From Pseudomonas thermotolerans DSM 14292 (GTDB taxonomy: Bacteria > Pseudomonadota > Gammaproteobacteria > Pseudomonadales > Pseudomonadaceae), in contig NZ_KB822607.1 in the NCBI RefSeq assembly GCF_000364625.1, positions 62,001-126,000 on the forward strand: a stretch of 64,000 nt of DNA, read 5' to 3'. The notes beneath the pieces were generated by a model. It was not told the DNA's origin. It made no database searches and saw only the letters and a program-made list of their open reading frames with translations. Positions within the stretch are counted from its first letter, which is position 1, and every line of letters starts with the position of its first letter. This document shows positions 36,990-47,459 of the stretch, piece by piece. The position numbers were made by a program, and so were the translations under genes.

Positions 36990-39035
36990 ATGAAGAAACT
37001 CAATGCAGGCAATCTATTGGCAGGTGTGCGCAGCAGCACGCTGATCGGGGTACTGTTCGTCGTCCTGATCGTCTCCATCGTGCTGTTGTTCGCCAACTTC
37101 GCCTACCTCAACACCCAGTCGAACTACGACAAGGAATACCTGGGCCACGCCGGCGAGCTGCGCGTGCTCTCCCAGCGTATCGCCAAGAACGCTACCGAGG
37201 CGGCGGCCGGTAAGGCCGAGGCCTTCCCCCTACTCAAGGACGTGCGCAACGACTTCGAGACGCGCTGGAACATTCTGGTCAACGGCGATGCCTCGAGCGG
37301 CCTGCCGGCCGCACCGGAGGCGCTGCGCGCGGAAATGGACGCGGTGCAGCAGGACTGGGATGCCCTGCGCAAGAACGCCGACGCCATCCTGGCCAGCGAG
37401 CAGACCGTGCTGTCCCTGCACCAGGTGGCTGCGACCCTCGCCGAAACCATCCCGCAGCTGCAGGTGGAGTACGAGGAAGTGGTCGACATCCTGCTGCAGA
37501 GCGGTGCGCCGGCCGGCCAGGTGTCCGTGGCCCAGCGCCAGTCGCTGCTCGCTGAGCGTATTCTCGGCTCGGTGAACAAGGTGCTTGCCGGTGACGAGGA
37601 CTCGGTGCAGGCCGCCGACATGTTCGGCCGTGACGCCAACCTGTTCGGTCGCGTGCTCAAGGCGATGATCGAGGGCAACGCGGCGATGAACATCACCAAG
37701 GTGACCGATGCCGAAGCCCTCGAGCGCCTCGGCGAGATCTCCGAGCTGTTCGAGTTCGTTTCCGGTTCGGTGGACGAGATCCTCGAGACCTCGCCGGAAC
37801 TCTTCCAGGTGCGTGAATCGGCCAACGCCATCTTCAACGTGTCGCAGAGCGAGCTGGAGAAGACCTCGGCACTGGCTGCCAGCTTCGAGAGCCTGGCCGG
37901 CAGCCGCCACCTGAATACCCTGGCCGGCTACCTGTTCGGCGCCCTGGCCCTGGGCGCGATCATCCTCATCGCCCTGGTCATGGTGCAGGCCACCCGTCGT
38001 CGTCTGGCCGAGACCGCCGAGAAGAACGAGCGCAACCAGGCCGCGATTCTGCGGCTGCTCGACGAGATCGCCGACCTCGCCGACGGTGACCTCACCGTGA
38101 CCGCCACCGTGACCGAGGACTTCACCGGCGCCATCGCCGACTCCATCAACTACTCCATCGACCAGTTGCGCGAACTGGTGGCGACCATCAACCAGACCGC
38201 CGTGCAGGTGGCCGCGGCGGCCCAGGAAACCCAGGCCACGGCGATGCACCTGGCCGAGGCGTCCGAGCACCAGGCCCAGGAAATCGCCGGGGCTTCGGCG
38301 GCGATCAACGAGATGGCCGTGTCCATCGACCAGGTGTCGGCCAACGCCGCGGAATCCTCCGCAGTGGCGGAGCGCTCGGTGGCCATCGCCAACAAGGGCA
38401 ACGAGGTGGTGCACAACACCATCACCGGCATGGACAACATCCGCGAGCAGATCCAGGACACCGCGAAGCGCATCAAGCGTCTCGGTGAGTCCTCGCAGGA
38501 GATCGGCGACATCGTGAGCCTGATCAACGACATCGCCGACCAGACCAACATCCTCGCGCTCAACGCGGCGATCCAGGCGTCCATGGCCGGCGACGCGGGC
38601 CGCGGCTTCGCGGTGGTGGCCGACGAGGTGCAGCGTCTCGCCGAACGTTCCTCGGCGGCGACCAAGCAGATCGAGGCCCTGGTGAAGACCATTCAGACCG
38701 ACACCAACGAGGCGGTGATCTCCATGGAGCAGACCACCGCCGAGGTGGTGCGCGGTGCCCGCCTGGCCCAGGACGCCGGTGTGGCCCTGGAGGAGATCGA
38801 GAAGGTATCCAAGACCCTCGCGGCGCTGATCCAGAACATCTCCAACGCCGCGCGGCAGCAGGCTTCCTCGGCCGGCCACATCTCCAACACCATGAACGTG
38901 ATTCAGGAGATCACCTCGCAGACTTCCGCCGGTACCACCGCCACCGCGAAGAGCATCGGCAACCTGGCCAAGTTGGCCAGCGAAATGCGTCGCTCGGTGT
39001 CCGGCTTCACCCTGCCCAGCACGGAACAGGCCTGA
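36990..39035 (+). CDS. pilJ: Methyl-accepting chemoreceptor of the Chp system PilJ
   Basis: 681 residues. First transmembrane helix at about 17-38 ([18 protein letters not shown]), a periplasmic domain of two PilJ-type helical modules ([35 protein letters not shown]), second helix near 313-331, HAMP ([21 protein letters not shown]) and a cytoplasmic signalling hairpin with [18 protein letters not shown] and [19 protein letters not shown]. Senses pilin-related mechanical or surface cues and controls ChpA. ATG 36990 fits the family; an upstream ATG at 36951 would add 13 residues reading [12 protein letters not shown] and is unlikely. Confidence 0.96.
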   Translation: MKKLNAGNLLAGVRSSTLIGVLFVVLIVSIVLLFANFAYLNTQSNYDKEYLGHAGELRVLSQRIAKNATEAAAGKAEAFPLLKDVRNDFETRWNILVNGDASSGLPAAPEALRAEMDAVQQDWDALRKNADAILASEQTVLSLHQVAATLAETIPQLQVEYEEVVDILLQSGAPAGQVSVAQRQSLLAERILGSVNKVLAGDEDSVQAADMFGRDANLFGRVLKAMIEGNAAMNITKVTDAEALERLGEISELFEFVSGSVDEILETSPELFQVRESANAIFNVSQSELEKTSALAASFESLAGSRHLNTLAGYLFGALALGAIILIALVMVQATRRRLAETAEKNERNQAAILRLLDEIADLADGDLTVTATVTEDFTGAIADSINYSIDQLRELVATINQTAVQVAAAAQETQATAMHLAEASEHQAQEIAGASAAINEMAVSIDQVSANAAESSAVAERSVAIANKGNEVVHNTITGMDNIREQIQDTAKRIKRLGESSQEIGDIVSLINDIADQTNILALNAAIQASMAGDAGRGFAVVADEVQRLAERSSAATKQIEALVKTIQTDTNEAVISMEQTTAEVVRGARLAQDAGVALEEIEKVSKTLAALIQNISNAARQQASSAGHISNTMNVIQEITSQTSAGTTATAKSIGNLAKLASEMRRSVSGFTLPSTEQA

Positions 39036-39077
39036 GCATAGGAGTGCGGCGGCCCGCTGGGGCGCCGCGGGGCAGCC

Positions 39078-39956
39078 ATGAGCGGAGGCGAGGGGCAGGG
39101 CATGCAGGCAGTCTGGGCCTTGAAGCCATTGGCCGACATGTCGGATACGGAGTTCCACGACTGGCGCGTGCTGCTCGAGGACCGTATCGGCATGGTGATC
39201 GGCGAACAGCGCAGGTCCTTCCTGCAGGCCAACCTGAGCGCGCGGATGCGCGAGCTGGGCGTGGCGGACTACGCCAGCTACTACCGGCAGGTCACCGACG
39301 GGCCGCGTGGTGCGGTGGAGTGGTCGACCCTACTGGACCGGCTGACCGTGCAGGAAACCTGTTTCTTCCGTCACCGGCCCTCCTTCGAGCTGCTGGCCCG
39401 CTACCTGCCCGAGCGCCTGGCGCAGCTCGGCGAGCGGCCGCTGGCGCTGTGGAGCGTCGGCTGCTCCAGCGGCGAAGAGGCCTACTCCTTGGCGATCTGC
39501 GCGGCCGAGGCGCTGCGCGCGACGGACGGCCAGGTACCCTTCGGGGTGACCGCCACCGACATCAGCCAGAGCGCGCTGAACAAGGCGCGCGCCGGCGTCT
39601 ACCCGGCGCGGCGCCTGAAGAACGTGGCGCCGGAGCTGCGTCGGCGCTATTTCGAGGTACAGGCTGACGAGCACTACAGGGTGGTGCCGGGCCTGGCGGC
39701 GCGGCTCTGTTACGCCCGCCTCAACGTGCTGGATCTGGCCAGGGCGCCGCTGTCCGGCATGGACGTCATCTTTTGCCAGAACCTGCTGATCTACTTCCGC
39801 CGCTGGCGCCGCCGCGAGATCCTCAACCGCCTGGCCGAGCGCCTGGCGCCGGGCGGCCTGCTGGTGATCGGCGTGGGGGAAGTGGTCGGTTGGCAGCATC
39901 CGGAGCTGGAACCGGTGGCCGACGAGCAGGTCCTGGCTTTTACCCGGAAGGGGTAA
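39078..39956 (+). CDS. pilK: CheR-type protein methyltransferase PilK
   Basis: 292 residues. CheR N-terminal helical domain (FHDWRVLLEDRIGMVIGEQR), then the SAM-binding domain with ALWSVGCSSGEEAYSLAICAAEAL, VTATDISQSALNKARAGVY and FCQNLLIYFRRWRRREILNRL. Predicted to methylate glutamates of PilJ. ATG 39102 (MQAVWALKPL), which has AGGGG six bases before it, is an alternative start; I keep 39078 because the total is close to the family length. Confidence 0.94.
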   Translation: MSGGEGQGMQAVWALKPLADMSDTEFHDWRVLLEDRIGMVIGEQRRSFLQANLSARMRELGVADYASYYRQVTDGPRGAVEWSTLLDRLTVQETCFFRHRPSFELLARYLPERLAQLGERPLALWSVGCSSGEEAYSLAICAAEALRATDGQVPFGVTATDISQSALNKARAGVYPARRLKNVAPELRRRYFEVQADEHYRVVPGLAARLCYARLNVLDLARAPLSGMDVIFCQNLLIYFRRWRRREILNRLAERLAPGGLLVIGVGEVVGWQHPELEPVADEQVLAFTRKG

Positions 39957-39980
39957 CACAAGGTTATGAGCGGAGTGGCT

Positions 39981-42900
39981 ATGGGTGATCGGCACGATTA
40001 TGTCGCCCTCGAGTGGGTCAAAGGCGAGATCGCGGAAACGCTGAAGCAGGCGCGGCAGGCTCTCGAGGCGTTCGTCGAGAACCCTCAAGATTCGACGCGC
40101 ATGCGCTTCTGCCTGACCTACGTGCACCAGGTCCACGGTACTCTGCAGATGGTGGAGTTCTACGGCGCGGCCCTGCTCGCCGAGGAAATGGAACGCCTGG
40201 CCCAGGCCCTTCTGGACGGCAAGGTCAGCAACCAGAGCGAGGCCCTGGAAGTGCTGATGCAGGCCATCCTGCAGATGCCCGCCTACCTGGAGCGGGTGCA
40301 GAGCGCGCGCCGCGACCTGCCGCTGGTGGTGCTGCCGCTGCTCAACGACCTGCGTGCCGCGCGCGGCGACAAGCTGCTCTCGGAAACCAGCCTGTTCACC
40401 CCGGACATGTCCGCGCCGCCACCAGCGCAGCTGTCCCTCGACGCCCTGAACCGCCTGCGCACCGCCGAGCTGCCGGTACTGCTGCGCAAGCTGCGGCAGA
40501 TGCTGCAGATGGCCCTGGTCGGGGTGATCCGCAACCAGGACCTGGCCACCAACCTGGGGTACATGGCACGGGTCTTCGCCCGCCTCGAGCTGCTCTGCCA
40601 GGAGGCCCCGCTGGGGCCGCTGTGGCGTATCGCCTCGGGCATCGTCGAAGGCCTGGCCAACGGCAGCGTGGTCAACGGCACCTCGGTGCGCACCTTGCTG
40701 CGGCAGATCGATAAGGAGCTCAAGCGTCTGGTCGAGCAGGGGGCCGAGGGCATCAACCAGCCGGCCCCGGACGAACTGATCAAGAACCTGCTGTTCTACA
40801 TCGCCAAGGCCTCGGCACAGTCGCCGCGCATCCGCGCCCTCAAGGAGCAGTATCGCCTCGACGAGGCGCTGCCCTCCAGCGAGGTGGTGGACGAGGAGCG
40901 CGCCCGCCTGGCCGGCCCGGACCGCGACGCAATGCGCTCGGTGGTCACCGCGCTGTGCGAGGAACTGGTGCGAATCAAGGACAGCCTCGACCTCTTCGTG
41001 CGCAGCGACCGCCGCCACGTCGCCGAGCTGGACGGCCTGCTGGCGCCGCTCAAGCAGATCGCCGACACCCTGGCGGTGCTCGGCTTCGGCCAGCCGCGCA
41101 AGGTGATCCTCGACCAGATCGACGCGGTGCACGGCCTGTCCCTCGGTCAGCGCGACCCGAGCGACGCCGCCCTGATGGACATCGCCGGCGCATTGCTCTA
41201 CGTCGAGGCGACCCTGGCCGGCATGGTCGGCCCTGGCGAAGACAGTGGCAGAGAGGAAAGCCGCCTGCCGACCACCGACGTGGCGCAGATCCACCAGTTG
41301 GTCATCAAGGAGGCGCGCACCGGCCTGGAACAGGCCAAGGACGCCATCATCGAGTTCATCGCCTCGCAGTGGAATCACGAGCACCTGGCACGCGTGCCGG
41401 AGCTGCTCACCCAGGTGCGGGGCGGTCTGGCCATGATTCCCCTGGAGCGCGCCGCGGCGCTGCTCAATGCCTGCAACCGCTACATCCAGGAACAGCTGCT
41501 GGCCCGCAAGGCCATTCCCAACTGGCAGAGCCTGGACACCCTGGCCGATGCCATCACCAGCGTCGAGTACTACCTCGAGCGCCTCGCCGAGGACCCGGCC
41601 AGCCAGGGCGACCTGATCCTCGACGTGGCCGAGGAGAGCTTGGCCAGTCTCGGCTATCCGCTGCAGGAGCCGCCCTCGATCCTCGATCGCCCGGCAGAGC
41701 CGGAAGCCGCGGCGACGCAGACCGAGAACAGGCCGCAGGACGCCGGCGAGGCGCTCGAAGTCGAGCCGGCTCTGGACGCCGCCACTCTCGAGTCGCCGCC
41801 CGAAGCGCCCGAGGAGGACTCCCTGGGGACCTTCGAGCTGCCGGCCGAAGAGCCGCTGGCGGGCGACTTCGCCAGCATCGAATCCGGCCTGACGCTGGAC
41901 GAACTGCCGGCGCTGGAGGGTGAGTCCCTGCCGGCGGATGACCTCCTACCCCAGGTGGAAGCCCTGGAGGACGGCTGGCAGCCGGTGGCCGGCGATAGCC
42001 TGGAGGGTCTGAACAGCGGCGAGCAGGCCGGGGACGCCCCCTGGGAGCTGCCCGCCGAGCCGTCGGACGAGCCGAGCCCGACCGCCTTCGAGAGCCTCGA
42101 GCCCCTCGAAGAGCTGCAGCCGGAGGTGCTGTCGGCCGAACCCGCGCGGGACGAGTCAGCGTTCGACCTGGACTGGGAGCTGGGCGATACAGCCGCGCCA
42201 TCGGCCGGCGAGGCGGCGACCTTCGACGACCTGGAGCCGCTCGACGTCGGCCTCGAGGCGATGAACGCCGACGCCGCGATGGACTGGGCCGCGGTGGACG
42301 TCGAGTCCCTGGAGCTGCCTGAAGTGGAGCTGCCCAGCGCGCCAGCCGAGCCCGAGCCGGAACCCGCGGCGGAAGAGGCCAAGCCGCTGACCATAGCCGA
42401 GGTGATGGCCAAGCCGGTGCAGGCGATCAACCCGCCGGCCCAGGACGTGCCGCTCAGCCTGCTGCCGCCACCGGCCGACGAGGAGCCGGTGGACGAGGAG
42501 TTGGTGGAGGTGTTCATCGAGGAGGTCGGTGAGGTGCTCGACACCCTAGGTGAATACCTGCCGCGCTGGCAGGCCCAGCGCGACGACCGCGAGGCGCTCA
42601 CCGAGGTGCGCCGAGCCTTTCATACCCTGAAGGGCAGCGGGCGCATGGTCCGTGCGCTGATCATCGGCGAGCTGGCCTGGGCGGTGGAGAACCTGCTCAA
42701 CCGCGTGCTGGACAACAGCATCCCCGGCAGCGACGCGGTGGTCGAGCTGGTCGGTGAAGTGGTCTCCCTGATGCCCAAGCTGCGCGACGAGTTCGCCGCC
42801 GGGGTGCAGCGCCAGCGCGACGACGTCGACCAACTGGCCGTCAGCGCCTATGCCCTGGCTAGGGGCGAGGCGCGCCCCAGACCGGAAACCCTGGCCGCCG

Positions 42901-45900
42901 AGTCGGTGACCAGTGCCCCGACAGAAGCGCCGGTCGCCGCGGACGACGACCGTCAGGACGAGGAGCTCGACCCGCAACTGCTGGAGATCTTCCGCAACGA
43001 GGCGGAAACCCATCTGAACACCCTGGGCGCGTTCCTCGCCGAGTGTGCGAAGGAGCTGCCGCAGCCGGTCAGCGACGAGCTGCAGCGTGCCCTGCATACC
43101 CTCAAGGGCAGCGCCTACATGGCCGGCATCCTGCCGATCGCCGAGATCGCCGCGCCGCTGGAACGGATGGTAAAAGAATTCAAGGCCAATCTGCTGCAGG
43201 TCGATCTTGCCGAGGCAGAGTTGCTCGGCGAGGCCGAACGCCAGTTCCGCTGCGGCCTGGGGCAATTGGAAAGCCAGCCGCTAGCGCCGATTGCCGGTGC
43301 CGTGGAGCTGCTCGAACGCATCCAGCGCCTGCACCAGGAGCGCCTGGAACTGGCCGGGGAGCGGAACCAGGAAGCCCAGCATGGCGGTCGCGACCCGCAA
43401 CTGATCGGCATCTTCCTCGCCGAGGGCATGGACATTCTGCTGGAGGCCGAGGACCTGTTGCGTCGCTGGCGCGAGCATCCGAGCGAGCGCCAGGAGCTGA
43501 GCGACCTGCTTGAGGAGCTGACCACCCTCGGGCGTGGCGCGGCCATGGCCGAGCTGCCGCAGATCGACGAGCTCTGCGAGGCCCTGCTGGACCTCTACGG
43601 GGCGGTCGAGGAGGGCCGCCTGCCGGTCAGCGAGCGCTTCTTCGCCGAGGCCGAGCAGGCCCACGAGGCGCTGATCGGAATGATGGACCAGGTGGCCGCC
43701 GGCCTGCAGGTCGACGCCCAGCCGGCGCGGGTCGCCGCCCTGCGCGCGCTGCTCGACGAGGCTCTCGACTCGAACGCCCTGGCGCTGCTCAGCCAGGCCG
43801 CCGACGGCGGCCTGGAGGTCCGTGAGCTGGACGCCGCACTCGCCGAAGCTCGGCAGCCGCAGGGCGAGGTCGACCACGAAGCGCTGCCCGCGGCGGACGA
43901 CTCGACCGATGCGCGCCTGGACGATGGTCTGGACCAGGAAATGGTCGAGATCTTCCTCGAGGAGGCGGTGGACATCCTGGAAAGCGCCGGCCAGGCCCTG
44001 GAGCGTTGGCTGAACGAGCCGGACAACCACTCGGCGCTGTCCGCCCTGCAGCGTGATCTGCACACCCTCAAGGGCGGTGCGCGCATGGCCCGGATCGGCG
44101 CCATCGGCGACCTCGCCCACGAGCTGGAATCCCTCTACGAAGGCCTGCTGGACCGCCGCTACAGCCATTCTCCGGCGCTGGTCGGCCTGCTCCAGCAGTG
44201 CCATGACCGCCTGGCGCTGTTCCTCGAGCAGCTGCAGAACGGCAGGGCGCTGACGGCAGCGGAGGACCTGCTGGCGACCATCCGCGCCTTCCGCCAGAAC
44301 GGTTCGCTGGAGTTGCCGGCCGCGGACACCCCCGCGCATCCTGAAGCCGAAGCCGAAGCCGAAGCCGAAGCCGAAGCCGAAGCCGAAGCCGAAGCCGAAG
44401 CCGAAGCCGAGGGGGTGGAGGCTGCCGAACGGCCGGACGAGGCGCCAGTGGCCGAGGAACTTGCCGAGCCGGACGCGACGGAACAGTCTGCCGTTGAGTC
44501 TGAGCCTGGGGTGGAGGCTGAAAGCGAGGTGGTAGCGGTCGAAGCACTGCCTGACGCGGAACCGCTGGTCGAGGCGCCGGCCGCGATCGCGGCTCTTGAG
44601 GAAGCCCCGGTCGAGGTACCGGGCGGCGCTGCCGAGGCGGCGGACGACCGCGATCCCGAGCTGGTCGCCATCTTCCTTGAGGAAGGCTTCGACATCCTCG
44701 ACAGCGCCGGCGTCGCCCTGCAGCGCTGGATGGCCGACAGCGACAACACCCTGGAGGTCGAGGCCCTGCAGCGCGACCTGCACACCCTCAAGGGCGGCGC
44801 GCGTATGGCCGAGATCCGTGAGATCGGCGACCTCGCCCACGAACTGGAATTCCTCTACGAAGACCTCGGCAACGGCCGCCTGCGCGCCAGCCCGGGGCTC
44901 TTCGACCTGCTGCAGGCCTGCCACGACCGCCTGGCGGAGATGCTCGAGGCCCTGCGCGACCAGCGCGCACTGCCGGACGGCGACCCCCTGATCGCCGCCA
45001 TCCGCCGCTTCCGCGCCAACCCGGACGAGCAGCTCAGCGTGCCTGCCAGCGTGAGCCTCAAGGCTGCCGAGCCGGTGGCCGAGGAGGCCGACGCCGACAT
45101 CCTCGACATCTTCCTCGAGGAGGCCGACGACCTGTTGGAGGAGATGGAGAGCGCTATCGCCCGCTGGGAACAGCAGCCTGACAGCGCCGAGCCCGTCGAA
45201 GACATGCTGCGCATCCTGCACACCCTGAAGGGCGGGGCACGGCTGGCCGGCCAGAGACGCCTAGGCGACCTGACCCACGACCTCGAGCAGCACCTGAGCG
45301 AGGCCCACCAGCAGGGCGCGCCCTGGCCGGAAAGCCTGCTGCTCGACGTGCAGTCCGGCTTCGAGGGGCTGCACAAGAGCCTCGCCGAGCTGCGCCAGCG
45401 CCTGCAGGACAACCTCGGCGAAGACACGCCGGCCGCCCCGCTGCCGGAAGCTCCGGTCGAGCCGCAGGCGCTGCCCAGCCTGCAGACGCCCATAGTCGCC
45501 GCGCCCAGCAGCGCGCCGCAGGCGGTCGCCGAGCCCCGGGTGCTGCCCTTCGTGCGTCGTGCCCAGGAGGCTGCCCAGGAGGCCGCCGGCCGGCGCGCCC
45601 CGCAGGAGATGGTCAAGGTGCCGGCGGACCTGCTCGAGGGGCTGGTCAACCTGGCCGGCGAGACCTCGATCTTCCGCGGTCGCGTCGAACAGCAGGTGAG
45701 CGACTTCGCTTTCACCCTCAGCGAGATGGAAGCCACCATCGACCGCGTGCGCGATCAGCTGCGCCGCCTCGACACCGAGACCCAGGCGCAGATCCTCAGC
45801 CGCTACCAGTCCGAAGCGGAACGCGCCGGCTACGAGGACTTCGACCCGCTGGAGATGGACCGCTACTCGCAGCTGCAGCAGCTGTCCCGCGCGCTCTTCG

Positions 45901-47459
45901 AGTCGGCCTCCGACCTGCTCGACCTCAAGGAAACCCTGGCGGCGCGCAACCGCGACGCCGAGACCCTGTTGCTGCAGCAGGCGCGGGTCAACACCGAGCT
46001 GCAGGAAGGCCTGATGCGCACCCGCATGGTGCCCTTCGACCGTCTGGTGCCGCGCCTGCGCCGCATCGTCCGCCAGGTGGCCGGTGAGCTCGGCAAGCAG
46101 GTGGAGTTCCAGGTCGGCAACGCCGACGGCGAGATGGACCGCACCGTGCTGGAGCGCATCGTCGCGCCCCTCGAGCACATGCTGCGCAACGCCGTGGACC
46201 ACGGCATCGAGCCGGCCGAGGTACGCCGCGCCAGCGGCAAGCCGGAGCAGGGTACCATCCGTCTCGATCTGGGCCGCGAGGGGGGCGACATCGTCCTGAC
46301 CCTGAGCGACGACGGCGCCGGCGTCAACCTCGAGGCGGTGCGTCGCAAGGCCGTCGAGCGTGGTCTGATGAGCGCCGACAGCGAGCTCAGTGACCATGAG
46401 GTGCTGCAGTTCATCCTCGAGGCCGGCTTCTCCACCGCCGAGAAGGTCACCCAGATCTCCGGGCGCGGCGTCGGCATGGACGTGGTGCACTCCGAGGTCA
46501 AGCAGCTCGGCGGCTCGATGAGCATCGACTCGCAGCCTGGCGTCGGCACCCGCTTCACCATCCGCCTGCCGTTCACCGTGTCGGTCAACCGCGCGCTCAT
46601 GGTGCTCTCCGGCGAGGACCTCTATGCCATCCCGCTGAACACCATCGAGGGCATCGTGCGGGTCTCGCCCTACGAGCTGGAAGCCTACTACCAGCCGGGC
46701 GCGCCGCGCTTCGAGTACGCCGGACAGAGCTACGAGCTGCGCTACCTGGGCGATCTCCTGAACAACGGCCAGCAGCCCAAGCTGGTCGGCCAGAGCCTGC
46801 CGCTGCCGGTGATCCTGGTGCGTTCCAGCGAGCACGCGGTGGCGGTGCAGGTGGATGCCCTGGCCGGCTCTCGCGAGATCGTGGTGAAGAGCCTCGGCCC
46901 GCAGTTCGCCGGGGTGCAGGGGATTTCCGGCGCGACCATCCTCGGCGACGGCCGCGTGGTGGTGATTCTCGATCTGCTGGCTACCATCCGCGCCCGCCAT
47001 GCCCAGCAGATCCTCGCCCAGCCGCGCCGCACCCACTTGCTGGAGCAGTCTGCGGAGGGCCAGGAGCTGGAACGCCCGCCGCTGGTCATGGTGGTCGACG
47101 ACTCGGTGACCGTGCGCAAGGTCACCAGCCGTCTGCTGGAGCGCAACGGCATGAACGTGCTGACCGCCAAGGACGGCGTGGATGCCATCGCCCAGCTGCA
47201 GGAGCAGAAGCCCGATGTCATGCTGCTGGACATCGAGATGCCGCGCATGGACGGCTTCGAGGTGGCCACTCTGGTACGCCACGACGAGCGGCTCAAGGAC
47301 CTGCCGATCATCATGATCACCTCGCGTACCGGCGAGAAACACCGCGAGCGGGCCATGAACATCGGCGTCAACCAGTACCTGGGCAAGCCGTACCAGGAGT
47401 CGGTGCTGCTGGAAACCATCGCCCGGCTGGCCGGGCGTGCTGCGGATAGCCGGTCATGA
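39981..47459 (+). CDS. chpA: Hybrid chemotaxis histidine kinase ChpA with multiple phosphotransfer domains
   Basis: 2492 residues. ATG 39981 (MGDRHDYVALEW) has GGAG five bases upstream; the ATG at 39966 is less well placed. Phosphotransfer modules with HTLKGxxR/A/Y motifs have their histidines near residues 881, 1039, 1361, 1601 and 1747; a further module near 1181 has threonine instead (ELTTLGRGAAM). An N-terminal related segment has VHQVHGTLQM near residue 52. Acidic Ala/Pro/Glu linkers separate them. The kinase core has its N-box HMLRNAVDHGIEP near 2070 and GRGVGMDVVHSEV; a CheW domain follows, then a receiver with VVDDSVTVRK (about 2373) and acceptor D2417 (LLLDIEMPRMDG). It phosphorylates PilG/PilH. 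The stop overlaps the chpB start. Confidence 0.96.
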   Translation: MGDRHDYVALEWVKGEIAETLKQARQALEAFVENPQDSTRMRFCLTYVHQVHGTLQMVEFYGAALLAEEMERLAQALLDGKVSNQSEALEVLMQAILQMPAYLERVQSARRDLPLVVLPLLNDLRAARGDKLLSETSLFTPDMSAPPPAQLSLDALNRLRTAELPVLLRKLRQMLQMALVGVIRNQDLATNLGYMARVFARLELLCQEAPLGPLWRIASGIVEGLANGSVVNGTSVRTLLRQIDKELKRLVEQGAEGINQPAPDELIKNLLFYIAKASAQSPRIRALKEQYRLDEALPSSEVVDEERARLAGPDRDAMRSVVTALCEELVRIKDSLDLFVRSDRRHVAELDGLLAPLKQIADTLAVLGFGQPRKVILDQIDAVHGLSLGQRDPSDAALMDIAGALLYVEATLAGMVGPGEDSGREESRLPTTDVAQIHQLVIKEARTGLEQAKDAIIEFIASQWNHEHLARVPELLTQVRGGLAMIPLERAAALLNACNRYIQEQLLARKAIPNWQSLDTLADAITSVEYYLERLAEDPASQGDLILDVAEESLASLGYPLQEPPSILDRPAEPEAAATQTENRPQDAGEALEVEPALDAATLESPPEAPEEDSLGTFELPAEEPLAGDFASIESGLTLDELPALEGESLPADDLLPQVEALEDGWQPVAGDSLEGLNSGEQAGDAPWELPAEPSDEPSPTAFESLEPLEELQPEVLSAEPARDESAFDLDWELGDTAAPSAGEAATFDDLEPLDVGLEAMNADAAMDWAAVDVESLELPEVELPSAPAEPEPEPAAEEAKPLTIAEVMAKPVQAINPPAQDVPLSLLPPPADEEPVDEELVEVFIEEVGEVLDTLGEYLPRWQAQRDDREALTEVRRAFHTLKGSGRMVRALIIGELAWAVENLLNRVLDNSIPGSDAVVELVGEVVSLMPKLRDEFAAGVQRQRDDVDQLAVSAYALARGEARPRPETLAAESVTSAPTEAPVAADDDRQDEELDPQLLEIFRNEAETHLNTLGAFLAECAKELPQPVSDELQRALHTLKGSAYMAGILPIAEIAAPLERMVKEFKANLLQVDLAEAELLGEAERQFRCGLGQLESQPLAPIAGAVELLERIQRLHQERLELAGERNQEAQHGGRDPQLIGIFLAEGMDILLEAEDLLRRWREHPSERQELSDLLEELTTLGRGAAMAELPQIDELCEALLDLYGAVEEGRLPVSERFFAEAEQAHEALIGMMDQVAAGLQVDAQPARVAALRALLDEALDSNALALLSQAADGGLEVRELDAALAEARQPQGEVDHEALPAADDSTDARLDDGLDQEMVEIFLEEAVDILESAGQALERWLNEPDNHSALSALQRDLHTLKGGARMARIGAIGDLAHELESLYEGLLDRRYSHSPALVGLLQQCHDRLALFLEQLQNGRALTAAEDLLATIRAFRQNGSLELPAADTPAHPEAEAEAEAEAEAEAEAEAEAEAEGVEAAERPDEAPVAEELAEPDATEQSAVESEPGVEAESEVVAVEALPDAEPLVEAPAAIAALEEAPVEVPGGAAEAADDRDPELVAIFLEEGFDILDSAGVALQRWMADSDNTLEVEALQRDLHTLKGGARMAEIREIGDLAHELEFLYEDLGNGRLRASPGLFDLLQACHDRLAEMLEALRDQRALPDGDPLIAAIRRFRANPDEQLSVPASVSLKAAEPVAEEADADILDIFLEEADDLLEEMESAIARWEQQPDSAEPVEDMLRILHTLKGGARLAGQRRLGDLTHDLEQHLSEAHQQGAPWPESLLLDVQSGFEGLHKSLAELRQRLQDNLGEDTPAAPLPEAPVEPQALPSLQTPIVAAPSSAPQAVAEPRVLPFVRRAQEAAQEAAGRRAPQEMVKVPADLLEGLVNLAGETSIFRGRVEQQVSDFAFTLSEMEATIDRVRDQLRRLDTETQAQILSRYQSEAERAGYEDFDPLEMDRYSQLQQLSRALFESASDLLDLKETLAARNRDAETLLLQQARVNTELQEGLMRTRMVPFDRLVPRLRRIVRQVAGELGKQVEFQVGNADGEMDRTVLERIVAPLEHMLRNAVDHGIEPAEVRRASGKPEQGTIRLDLGREGGDIVLTLSDDGAGVNLEAVRRKAVERGLMSADSELSDHEVLQFILEAGFSTAEKVTQISGRGVGMDVVHSEVKQLGGSMSIDSQPGVGTRFTIRLPFTVSVNRALMVLSGEDLYAIPLNTIEGIVRVSPYELEAYYQPGAPRFEYAGQSYELRYLGDLLNNGQQPKLVGQSLPLPVILVRSSEHAVAVQVDALAGSREIVVKSLGPQFAGVQGISGATILGDGRVVVILDLLATIRARHAQQILAQPRRTHLLEQSAEGQELERPPLVMVVDDSVTVRKVTSRLLERNGMNVLTAKDGVDAIAQLQEQKPDVMLLDIEMPRMDGFEVATLVRHDERLKDLPIIMITSRTGEKHRERAMNIGVNQYLGKPYQESVLLETIARLAGRAADSRS
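44343..44408 (+). repeat. (GAAGCC)11 hexanucleotide tandem repeat inside chpA
   Basis: Eleven perfect copies of GAAGCC encode an uninterrupted Glu-Ala repeat in the linker between the phosphotransfer modules at residues 1361 and 1601. Being a multiple of three, copy-number change would alter linker length without shifting the frame. Surrounding linkers are similarly acidic but use mixed codons, so perfect repetition suggests recent slippage expansion. Confidence 0.9.

Noticed and set aside
44343..44408. CRISPR array
   Set aside because: The units are contiguous hexamers without spacers and lie inside a coding sequence.
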